From: Membranipora membranacea
Taxonomy: Eukaryota > Bryozoa > Gymnolaemata > Cheilostomatida > Membraniporidae
Direction: 5' to 3'
NCBI GenBank assembly: GCA_914767715.1
Contig: OU612074.1
Span: 14,368,062 to 14,432,061 of the forward strand
DNA: 64,000 nt
In this document: piece after piece, positions 12,801 to 21,831 of the stretch
Layout of the letters: the number at the start of each line of letters is the position of its first letter
Numbering within the stretch: position 1 is the stretch's first letter
Notes under the pieces: model-generated
Seen by the model: only the letters and a program-made list of their open reading frames with translations
What the model was told of the DNA's origin: nothing
Databases searched by the model: none
Translations under genes and position numbers: made by a program

Positions 12801-15800
12801 TTATGGAATAATGCAATTCTGCTGCAACAGTTCCTTTAATGCTTCGGGTTTCCAGCTCATCCCAGCCCACAGCTCTAACATACTTATCAGCTATAAGTCG
12901 ACTAGCCAGCAGGAACCAGGGACTAATACCTAGCCAGTACACTATACTCCCTGCACACTCAACCAGGGAGGGTGGGAAGGTATCCCACCCTCACAGCTCT
13001 TACATACTTACCAGCTACAAGTCGATTAGCCAGCAGGAACCAGGGACTAATACCTAGCCAGTACATTATACTCCCTGCACACTCAACCAGGGAGGGTGGG
13101 AGGGTACCCCACCCTCACTGCTCTAACATACTTACCAGCTACAAGTCGACTAGCCAGCAGTAACCAGGGACTTATACCTAACCAGTACATTATACTCCCT
13201 GCACACTCAACCAGGGAGGGTGGGAGGGTACCCCACCCTCACAGCTCTAACATACTTACCAGCTACAAGTCGACTAGCCACCAGGAACCAGGGACTAATA
13301 CCTAACCAGTACATTATACTCCCTGCACACTCAACCAGGGAGGGTGGGAGGGTACCCCACCCTCACTGCTCTAACATACTTACCAGCTACAAGTCGATTA
13401 GCCAATAGGAACCAGGTACTAATATCTAGCCAGTACATAATACTCCCTGCACACTCAACCAGGGAGGGTGGGAGGGTACCCCACCCTCACTTCTCTAACA
13501 TACTTACCAGCTACAAGTCGACTAGCCAGCAGGAACCAGGGACAAATACCTAGCCAGTACATAATACTCCCGGCACACTCAACCAGGGAGGGTGGGAGGG
13601 TACCCCACCCTCACTGCTCTAACATACTTACCAGCTACAAGTCGACTAGCCAGCAGGAACCAGGGACTAATACCTAGCCAGTACATAATACTCCCGGCAC
13701 ACTCAAATATGTTAGTCAGCGATATTATAAGCTTTGATCTCCGCGTCTTGTCATAGAATCTGTTAATTATAGAGAAACATATCGACTTGATATATGGAGA
13801 ACACTGAATTAAATTCCTCTCATGGAACGCAAATAGTGTCAATACATCATACAGTTCGAACACTCAACACAGGGGCTCATCTACCATGGATTTGATTGGA
13901 TGTCCCTACTAGCATGAATAAGATGGGAAATTGACTTGTTTACAAAACTGCAAACAGTAATAAAATGCCTTCAACGTCTATGATTTGGGCTTTTCTAGAA
14001 TGCTTCTAGGGACAGGCTTATTTTGCAGGCCTTTTGTTTGGCAAAAGAAAGCTAACAATGTTATAGAGAAAAATATCAAGTCAATTTATGAAGAAGTAGG
14101 AATAATGTTCTGAATATACAGTTGAATTTCTTTCCTAGTCCGAGAAATGTCGAAAGCAAGTCAGTCTACATTCTAGCCAAAGGCCATAAGACTGTCCCTT
14201 TCCTTTTTTCATATATATATTTCTACTGCAAATTATCTCCTCTGTGATTTTATTTCTGTGTTTTCTCTTTCTCAAATGCACTTCAACTGTGTATGTTCTT
14301 AATAATGGCAATAAGCACTCAAAAAAGCTCAATCCAACAATTTGCTTGTTTTCAGTGGCTCAACTACCGTCGATGGTTTAAGGGGGAGCAACTCCTAATT
14401 CAGGCAAATTAGATCAAATCTGGCTTGACTTTCCAGGGCCGTGTCTCACCTCCAGCGAATACCGCAATATTTGACAAGGAGATATTAATACTGAAAAATT
14501 TTGAAATCACTTGATATCAGTCATTATAAACTTATTTAAAAGAAAGGATTTATTCCTGTGGTCCTCTTTTTTGACTTAGTATGGCTTCATATCACCAATA
14601 AAATCAGATTAAAATTTTTAACTGACCGCGACATATGGTCACCATGATCTGGTCACCATGACTTGGCATAATAAATTTTCAAATATCTGCCAAAAGTGAA
14701 TTGAGGATTATATGATTTAATGATGGATGAAATAAATTCATCTGTTCAGGAAAGCAGATGACAATCATATATTTCAAATACATCAATATTTATATGATGG
14801 TAGTTTAAGAGGGAAAGTGGTCGATAAGGGAATACTACTACCAGTATGATGGCAATCCTTTTAAAATTTTGACTTGATTAGAGGAACTCCCCCAAGGCAG
14901 TCACAGTCCGTACAAAACACAAAATACTACTGGTGGATATAACCACTACAATCTTCTTATCACATACAAACTTTAAAACGATATCTCCTTTTTATTGGTG
15001 TATCTAACTCCCCTATTTTTATCTCAGAATATGATATCGTAAAAGGTAAACAGGACGATCTCGACGTATTCTTTCATGTGGTTGTGATCATACGCAAACA
15101 AAAAATTTTTACTTCTGATATCACTCGGCTGTACTATTCCGTGACATTTACGTGACCTCAATGTCAACTTGTTGTGACCTTGGGAGTTTAGTGTCAGTAT
15201 CACAGCGGTTAAGTCTATTACTACCCTACAGGCGCAAAGTCTTCAGTGGATAATCATTTTTAACTTTATTGCATATAAATAACTAATTATTGGTAAATTA
15301 TTTTCTTAAATCAGGATGTGCTTCTCTCTTTCTATTACACATCCTGCTCACAGTGACATCATAATGCAGAGAATGAGAGTAACCATCTCTTGTGAGAGGC
15401 ACTCTTTCCACCGTCAATAATTCATGTCAAGCAGAGCATTTTGCTACTATGCAATTCTGACATAACTTTATCATAATTGACTGCCTGACTTCAACATACA
15501 GTGGTTGTTGGGTAGTCTTTAATTTCGTGAACACTTTCATCCTCTACTATGGTCACTCAATGTCGTTTGTTCTACTCATAGTATTTATATGTTTATGGTT
15601 CTACTGGTATTAGTCTCGCCTTCCTATGACCAAGGTCAAGGTTAAACTCACCTTCCCATGACCGGCGAGGCGAACAGGCCGGAGAAGCTGAAGCCGGCCA
15701 GAACCATACCGAGAAAGTAGTTCGGAGCATTGTACGTCTGCTGTAAGTGCTCATAGAGAGTAGGTAATATCACCGCTATAACAATATACAATACACGTGA

Positions 15801-18800
15801 CATAAATATCACCACTGGAAAGGGCAAGGAGTAACGACTCCATGGTGAATAATATAGCTACAATACATTTTATTGTAGCTGGTACATACGGGAGAAGAAT
15901 TAAGTATATGCACAAATAAAACATTTGATATTCTCAAATGCTTGAAATCTTGAATTATTGCTCCTTTTTGATCAGGTAGGACAGCAAAGTATAAGAAATT
16001 TGATGATGCAACTATAACTGCGGTCTGAGCTCCCAGACTTTTGCCCCCCCCCCCCCGCCCGCAGCTGATAGTGTCACAAAGTAAGAATATGTGACACTAT
16101 GCAGCAGGTGGCTCGTAGTATGCACTATGCAGGAATATCAGATCAGAAAGACGACAATGACATGGGAATTGACGTGACAAACGTGAATATTAAATTTGAC
16201 TGTCATTCGTATATTAGGTGCCATAAATATTGCCCCGTTATTTGAGGCATTGTCAAGATCTATAAAATTCAGATGTTCAGAGATATATAATTATAACAAT
16301 ATATTAGTAATAGTATAATAGTAGTTCTTAAAAATCCAAAATTCTGATGCAGTTGTTGTTATTAGTTTATTTTGTTGTTGTTGTTGTTGTTTGGACAGCA
16401 TTTGATCTACGATAGGACACATCAGGTCCTCAAACAAACAGGACACAACGGGTACCAACTAATACTTTACAGAACAGGGCGCTTGCATTATTTATTTTGT
16501 GTCCATGGTAAGGTATATACGTTAATTACCAATGACATGTGAGGACAGGCTCTGGCACTGATATATACATAAACATATGCATACTCATTTGTATGTTTAT
16601 GGAGATATATTAGCTTGCCTTGAGTTTTTGAAGGTTGTTACTGGGACGTCAACATAAATCCATATAAAATGGGAGTTTTCATATCTATGGACGCCAATCA
16701 ATGCGTAACGTAAAAGCTGCCAGCCAGATTTCTAGCTTTATTTAGATCCGACACAAAGTTTTATACTGATGGCATATGTTCACAAATATACACGCTATTT
16801 ATTCTACCATTGATCCGAAACCTCATATCAATGGGCTTGGGCTCTGGTTTTTTGCTTTGGGGAAAAAAAAGACCAATGTCTGCTTTAGTCAGGCAGTTTC
16901 TTATGATGAACGTACGTAAAATTTGCATGGCAAAATTTCAAAGCTCTTCATGGCATGAAATATTGATGATGGAAATAGCGTTTCCAACAAATCTTACACA
17001 AGTTCATCGCAAGAAACTAACTGACCTAACATGCATTGGTGTTTGGGTAATCTTTAATTAGTATGTTTATTTGCCTAGCCTAAATAAGCTGAACAATTTC
17101 TATCTGTGAGTTTCTGGTCGAGAAAAAAATTTCTGATAATGCGGGTTGCAACTAGCACCCACATAAGATTCTTTTAGATGCACCAAACATTCATACAAAA
17201 TATGAGTAAGACACATAGACTTATGGTAGACTATGGTGGGATATAAATTTCAACTGCAAGATGAAAATTGGAGATAGAAAACTCAGGTACAACATGTGGT
17301 TTAAAGTTTGAAGGTTGATAGCTTCGAATAACTCTATCAACCTATTATTAGAATTAGACAATAAACAATTTTCCAACTTCAAAGAAGGCTACAGCTGGAA
17401 TCCTTGTTGTTTTTATCTTCGAAGGGTGCTGAATGTCAAATCACTAGATATCAAGATGGAAAAGTGTTTATCTCATAGAGCACAATTTCTGGTGCACCCT
17501 CATAGACAACAGTAGGGGATTTGAATATATTATATACATTGGTGCACTATTGAGAAGAAGAGGGACTATGCAGGCAATCACACAACTGAACGTACATGTA
17601 CATTCTATATCATACCCTGCAGTGTGTTGTCTTATCAGTTAGGTCAAACACGGTTGATCTCTGACAAGAATGCAGGCAAAGGTACAACGAAAATCAGATA
17701 AAACTCAGACAAAGCTATGATAAGACAATAAGGTTATATATCAGTCGATTTTCAATCTTATATAACTGGCCACGAAAGTCATGCCATTGACATTTATCGG
17801 CTGATATAAGTAACGCCATTGCCAGCACAACAACAACCTGAGAGTGGAACATTTGAGGCATGTAATGTCAAAGATTCTATTACCCATTTTGTACCCGTCT
17901 GCCCCATGCCCTGGACACACATAAATTTATTTGCATGAATTTAGCGAGCATTAAACTATAGCCTTATTATAAGGGGTGTTTTTATAGAGGGTGTGTAAAT
18001 GTTAGCTAACATTGAAACCATGTGGAAAAAAGCGAGCTTTTCCCCTACAAATACTTTACTCCATCAAGACTTTTGAAACATATAAATTTATCTAACCAGC
18101 CAAGAATCGGCCAAACATGTTAAATTAATTACCAAGTAGGCTTTTTGCAGTGTTATACAACACAAATCCAGTATCAGCCTGTTTCCCATGTTGTGTCATA
18201 CAAGTTTTACTATGACTGTGTACAAAGCAGAGCGACGAAGTAATGAGGCTAATCAGGCATACTACTAGCGTGGCCAAAATCTAACTAGTACTAGAATTGC
18301 TCATGAACAGGAGCACTGTGACAAAAGAAAATTGTATAATTTAGTATGTTGAATGTAAAAAAAACTTATCCCAGTGCAAAAGTTTCGTTTGTAGCACTTC
18401 ACAATCTTGAATATGAACGAGAACCTTTCAGTTTCCGCAACAAAGCCAGCTAGCCTTCTGTTCAACTGGGTACATCAATACCTGGCATCAAACCCATAGC
18501 CATTATAATCCTCCCTGCAAGTCAGGTTAATAACTAGGGATTGAGGTTTTGGGACATGATAAAACCATTGATAGGAATTAAATGTATGGATTAGTGGTAA
18601 AATACATAGCGTGGCTATTCGTGGAGATACGACATCAGTATAAAGCTTTGTGTCAGGATCTAAATAAAGGTGGCTTTTATGTCATGCATTGATTGATGTC
18701 CCCCTAACAACCTTCAAATACTTAGCCGTTTGACATAAGTTTACAAGTGTCATCTATTTTAGATTCTGAACTTGCAGACCAATCAAATATGAGGAATGCG

Positions 18801-19001
18801 GTCCAGCAACCATACATAAATAGCCATATGCTTGCTCAGGGTCAGATATATTCCCCTCATCCATATAATTTATATCAGTGTGAACTACTAACCATATTCC
18901 ACGCCTCCCAGTAGAGATATGGTACATATGATTATGAGTGTAGATCTCTTCTGCCACTTTGTGAGGTTGTTCTTCCGTGGTACTGGAGAGGCAGTCGGCA
19001 T
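3837..19001 (-). CDS. mfsd8: MFSD8/CLN7-like lysosomal major facilitator transporter, complete, 12 exons
   Basis: Exons, 5' to 3': 18893-19001, 15652-15775, 13632-13759, 11933-12052, 11266-11345, 10008-10419, 9284-9357, 8503-8586, 7791-7929 (or its twin 7218-7356), 5755-5877, 4665-4795, 3837-3962. All have GT-AG borders and compatible phases, giving 549 residues against about 518 in human MFSD8. Family landmarks are a first helix after a basic N-terminus, SGLFASPVMGR then DKTRRSKLI (the MFS loop 2-3 motif), GLGNG...KERTSVV, YNYMGWTENEV, SKLLPSNIQG and ASILGP. MFSD8 (CLN7) is an endolysosomal membrane protein, and its loss causes a neuronal ceroid lipofuscinosis. The human protein has an acidic dileucine signal near its N-terminus; here an EKTPLL motif sits at the extreme C-terminus. 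Exon 6 carries a long polar loop with four SQTTxNGV repeats. The lumenal loop between exons 9 and 10 is shorter than in human, so a small exon may have been missed. An in-frame TAA lies two codons upstream of the ATG. Confidence 0.87.
4396..4550. mobile_element. Foldback element in MFSD8-like intron 10
   Basis: The inverted arms share GTGACTGRGGAGAG and then TATTTCAATAYTTTGAT, separated by an AT-rich loop. It has no coding content. Confidence 0.6.
5240..5482. mobile_element. TIR element (about 55-bp arms)
   Basis: The left arm (about 5246-5300) contains CTGCTGACACAGCTGG and TTTGCCCAGCAGAGC. The right arm (about 5421-5476) is its inverted copy. The interior is AT-rich and non-coding. The right end abuts a MITE-A copy starting near 5474. 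Confidence 0.75.
5474..5698. mobile_element. MITE family A copy
   Basis: It starts with ACCCAAAGACCAATGCATGT, carries the internal motif CTCTTTCCACCATCAA, and ends with a decayed inverted copy of the start. It is a shortened relative of the full copy at 7404-7774. Confidence 0.75.
6405..6903. mobile_element. About 500-bp element with nested inverted repeats
   Basis: The outer arms (6405-6466 and 6850-6903) share GTATTGGGAGGTCCCT and TAACCCAATATA as inverted copies. A second inverted pair lies inside (6536-6592 and 6790-6850) and shares TTTGGGAATCCCTCCTTCA. The centre has a 90-codon ORF (6579-6851, plus) that I regard as incidental, because part of it is the inverted arm. Confidence 0.75.
6898..7190. 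mobile_element. MITE family A copy, left end truncated, 3' of exon 9b
   Basis: It shares the central GAATGAGAGYTACCTTCCCT and the right-hand end (TGCATTAATCTTTGGGTAG) with the full copy at 7404-7774. It begins about 30 nt downstream (minus-strand sense) of alternative exon 9b, just as the full copy begins close to exon 9a. Confidence 0.75.
7218..7356 (-). CDS. mfsd8: Alternative exon 9b of the MFSD8-like gene
   Basis: This 139-nt segment has an acceptor (CGTTTTAG), a donor (G before GTATGATGC) and a fully open phase 0-to-1 frame, identical in length and phase to exon 9a at 7791-7929. It encodes LLVGLFSKRYQDRTLIIFGL and then WVPYFKPIK. It differs from 9a by conservative changes (R/K, L/M, F/V, S/P, A/G, F/L, R/K) with no stop and no indel. 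It covers a transmembrane helix plus the conserved short basic loop before it. Joining 9a to 9b would shift the frame, so the two would have to be used one at a time. Whether both are expressed cannot be told from DNA. Confidence 0.75.
7404..7774. mobile_element. MITE family A, full-length copy
   Basis: It is about 370 bp. The ends are inverted: the left starts AAAGACTGCCCAAAGACTAA and the right ends GGTCTTTGGGTGATCTTTAA, with inverted similarity running inward for well over 100 bp (GGAAGGTAGCTCTCATTC against GAATGAGAGTTACCTTCC). It fills most of the 434-nt gap between exons 9a and 9b. Confidence 0.85.
7977..8141. mobile_element. MITE family A, internally deleted copy
   Basis: Both ends are present (AAAGACCAATGCATGTTAT on the left, TGCATTGGTCTTTGGGTA on the right) with the centre missing. 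It lies on the other side of exon 9a from the full copy. Confidence 0.8.
8610..8930. mobile_element. Repeat family B copy
   Basis: It shares with the copies at 18575-18880 and 31872-32190 the blocks TGGCTATTTGTGG, CTTTGTGTCAG, GCATTGAYTGATGTCCC, GGACCAATCAAA and GCTTGTTCAGGGTCAGATAT. It is non-coding and about 300 bp. Confidence 0.75.
9467..9565. repeat. Hairpin, about 40-bp arms
   Basis: The arms share TCATTGATATGACATG and its inverted copy CATGTCATATCAATGA, flanked by further inverted match (GAAATGGAAATTT against AAATTCCTATTTC). It lies in the intron between exons 6 and 7 of the MFSD8-like gene. Confidence 0.75.
10167..10264 (-). repeat. Coding 24-bp tandem repeat (SQTTxNGV)4
   Basis: Four 24-bp units in exon 6 of the MFSD8-like gene encode SQTTQNGV, SQTTHNGV, SQTTHNGV and SQTTQNGV. 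They sit in the central cytosolic-type loop between the two halves of the transporter, where the human protein has a shorter polar loop. The unit is a multiple of three, so copy number can change without breaking the frame. Confidence 0.9.
10890..11243. mobile_element. About 355-bp element with long inverted arms
   Basis: The arms share TTTAAAGCTATAGWAGCG, GAAGGTCTCAGTCTA and AGCCTATGGACAC in inverted order, leading to an inner pair around CAACTTTTCTCAACCAC. One end lies about 20 nt from exon 5 of the MFSD8-like gene (11266). Confidence 0.8.
11757..11890. mobile_element. Foldback element family E
   Basis: The arms contain TTTGCCTGCATTT...CTCCCCCTCC and the inverted GGAAGGGGAGCAACT...TGCAGGCAAA. 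Relatives occur at 33745-33865 and 39785-39900; decayed halves occur near 14375-14430 and 37470-37545. Confidence 0.75.
12838..13710. repeat. 124-bp tandem array (7 units) carrying copies of the 3' half of MFSD8-like exon 3
   Basis: Seven units recur at exactly 124-bp spacing with no indels in the exon-like part. On the minus strand each contains a 63-nt open segment encoding a variant of YWLGISPWFLLASRLVAG. These segments lie at 13632-13694 (the true exon 3 end), 13508-13570, 13384-13446, 13260-13322, 13136-13198, 13012-13074 and 12888-12950. The remaining 61 nt of each unit holds the donor GTAAGTATG, a pyrimidine-rich stretch (CCCTCCCACCCTCCCTGG) and, in five units, GTGTGCAG as a possible acceptor. 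Segments run from phase 1 to phase 1, so each could be inserted in frame. Confidence 0.92.
15310..15532. mobile_element. MITE family A copy, left-truncated
   Basis: It shares GACATCATAATGCAGAGAAT, ACTCTTTCCACCGTCAATAA and the terminal GGGTAGTCTTTAAT with the full copy at 7404-7774. Confidence 0.7.
16370..16392. repeat. TTG microsatellite
   Basis: About seven TTG units occur in the first intron of the MFSD8-like gene. Confidence 0.8.
16545..16820. mobile_element. Repeat family B copy, opposite orientation
   Basis: The reverse complement contains the family B blocks: ACAAAGTTTTATACTGATGG and the GCTTTATTTAGATCC region, then TTTTTGAAGGTTGTTACTGG as read on the plus strand. Confidence 0.65.
16869..17058. 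mobile_element. MITE family A copy, diverged
   Basis: Both inverted ends are recognisable: AAAGACCAATGTCTGCTTTA on the left and ACATGCATTGGTGTTTGGGT on the right. The 83-codon ORF across it is incidental. Confidence 0.7.
18575..18880. mobile_element. Repeat family B copy, abutting MFSD8-like exon 1
   Basis: It contains all the family B blocks and ends at TTTATATCAGTG. Only about a dozen bases separate it from the splice donor of exon 1 (18892-18891, minus strand). Confidence 0.75.
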
Positions 19002-21831
19002 GTTTTATATATGGTAACTCCTACTGTATCATTACATTATATTATATAACTGGTATTCCAGGTAGTACATCTAAAACCAAAAGGTAATAACGTAAATCAG
19101 CATCAAGGGGATAATTTCATACTACCTCATTAGTACGCATGCATGCATCGGCTAAATCATAAAAAACTACAAATCCCACCAAGGAAATTCCCATTCATCA
19201 ACACACACATCACCACTTGCGAAACATGTCACATGAGTTGGCTGATTGCCAGAAACCAACACATGTGGCTTGCTTTTTACTTTATTGTGTAACACAATTG
19301 AGTATTAATGTGTTGGCTTGTACGATATGTGTACATCACCCAGGTTCTATTTACGAGGTAAGGGGAGAAGAATTTCAATAGGATGTTAAGTTTATATATT
19401 TAATTTTATTTTTAATCCAACCTGTGTTTGAACCATAGAGATAGTACAGAAAATACAGACGCTCCTCAGAACAGTATAAATGTATTATACTATTATAAAT
19501 TTCAAGTCTTACTTCCAAAATTGAACAGAATTGCCTATGATCCCCTGCGCTTTTATATCAGCTGATGACCACAAAACACGTCAGGGGATCTAACCTCTTC
19601 AACATTTGATGCATGAAATTAAAAGCATGAGCAGTAAGATGTCCAAAACATCTGGCATAAAATAAGAACTCCCTGCTGGCCGAAAACAGATTGGCATCAA
19701 TCCCATTTTAGACACACAGCTGACCAAAACATCTGTTATAATATTAAAACACCATGGCCCATAACAATGTGTCCGTTGGTATTGTTCTTGGTTAGGACCA
19801 TATGTAAATCCTCTGTTTCCTGGTCATCTAATTTATATGTTCCAGCCTCCAGCCCTCCACAGTTTGACAATAATATTTGACAGCTACACGCAGTCCCTCA
19901 GGGGTGACTTTGGGATATGTCAACTACATATACACAGGGGGGGGGGGGGGCGGCGAGCAGTGCAGCATACCCAAATCCTGGTTCAGCAAGTATAGTTGTA
20001 GTGTAGAAGGACAAGCAATGCTAGCAAAACCTGACAGATAGAGACACCTGCTTGTGGAATTGAACTGAGAGGAGTGTGTTGTGTGTAACCAAAGAAGGAG
20101 ACTCCTTGGTGTAACTAACAAAATTAAAGCAGATGCCTGTTTAAGAGCTCACCTATTGAGGTGCTGGTTTAATCTATGTCCTCATTTGACTATTCCAAGC
20201 TGACTTTTCACACAATATCCTCGTTGTCCACCAGTCAACAACAGATTGGAAGAATCACTTTATTGTCATGTTTCCATGAATTCAAGTTGAGTCATAATAA
20301 TGTCTTGTTTTACCAAAATTTAGACTGAGACTTTTGAATGAACATAATGAGAATTTGGGGGACGGTTTGCTTCAAGTATAAGTAAGAATTTGGGTTAATC
20401 TTAGTGCTCATTGGTCTTAGAGGTAGGAAATTAAAGTTCTTCTTTTTCCCTCTCCCCCTGAATATATTTTGATTTTGTTGCTTCTGTTCTCTAAAATCAA
20501 AAGACCATTGTACTCATAGGATCCCATAGAATGTGCTATCACATCAATATGTCTTCTTTCTGCCACACATCTCTTCCACTTGGTTTGAAGCCTTTGATGG
20601 CTATGCCCTGAGCGTGACAGTTATATTGTTTAGTTAGGACAGGGAAAATGGATCCATTCCATCATGATGAAATCCATTCATTCTCCCTGGCAAGAATGAT
20701 TATTGATGGTTGTCTTATCAGCCAGCAACAACACATCCCTATCTATATATTCAGTCTTCTGTTATTATATATCCAAGACTGAATGAAAAGGATTTAGAAT
20801 ATTTATTAACTAGCTGACAAATGCACTCCTCTTTTTTCTTAGACTTACTAACTTTAGAGCTTTACAATTGTATTGTGTTTTGTTTTTGTCCTGGTGTTTA
20901 TTACATTACATGAATTTATTTTGGTTTTCTTTGGTACTCAACCCTACCCTGGCCTATAAATGATAAGAGCCTGTTACTACTAGTGATAAGGCTAGTTTCT
21001 TGACAAATAAACTGGTCAAGAAACCAACAGCACAGGTCTTCTGACAAACCTGGGTCTCACACTCTGGTTGGCAACTATGTTTGACTACCCCTGGTTTGTC
21101 ATGAAACAAAAACCAGGGGACTTTGTCAGTCAAACAGTGCCAAAGACGAAGGTTTCATAGTAGACCAGCTGTGGTCAAGACGCTGACAATGCATCCTAAG
21201 ATAACTAGTAAACCAAATTGCAAGTATATTTTATCGAGGAGTAACCCACAATTAAGTGCTTCACTTAAGCCTAGCGCACATTTCCACTGCAGTTTGCACA
21301 TGGTCAGTTCCCCAGTGGTTCATTAAGTCACTCAACCTTGGAACTAGGTACAACTGTGATGTAGACTAAGTGCAATCCTGGTTACTGTCTAAGGCTGATA
21401 CCCCCTCCTTTTGGTACTTGTTTGCCATCTTGTTTCCTCATTTTAAATTGTATTTGGGTTGGATATTTATTGCTTCAATTTTTTAATAGATTTCATGACT
21501 CAGATATAGGTCTACAGTCTACCTATAACAAATTTTGTGGGGCAAGCAAATGTCAAAAGTAAACGCACCGGTCACACTGATCACATGATTTACTATTGCA
21601 TATATATCTCTGATCGTAAGAGAGTGAATTAATTCATTTAGTACCATCACGAGGAATTTGGTGTGACGAGTTCATTTTTATTAATTACGAGCGGGTACAT
21701 GTTAGATACTCACATTAAACTGACTCTAACGAGAGATACACTGTCATGTTAATAGTGTATTCTCGACGCAGTGTGTGCACTGGTGACTGTCATCCATCTT
21801 CTTTTCAGATTTCACATTAGTATTATAAAAT
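19002..21831. promoter_or_regulatory. Divergent intergenic region between MFSD8-like and BUB3
   Basis: The two genes are transcribed away from each other, so both promoters should lie here. No coding exon is recognisable. On the minus strand TATATAAAAC sits immediately upstream of the MFSD8-like ATG, too close to serve as a normal TATA box for that start. A G-run of about 13 at 19937-19950 and small hairpins near 20990-21030 and 21085-21120 are the only other marked features. Confidence 0.5.

Noticed and set aside
12972-13677. Series of plus-strand ORFs in the 124-bp array
   Set aside because: They are antisense readings of the repeat; the real exon is on the minus strand.
12838-13710. CRISPR-like array
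   Set aside because: The units are nearly identical along their whole length, with no unique spacers, and the genome is eukaryotic.
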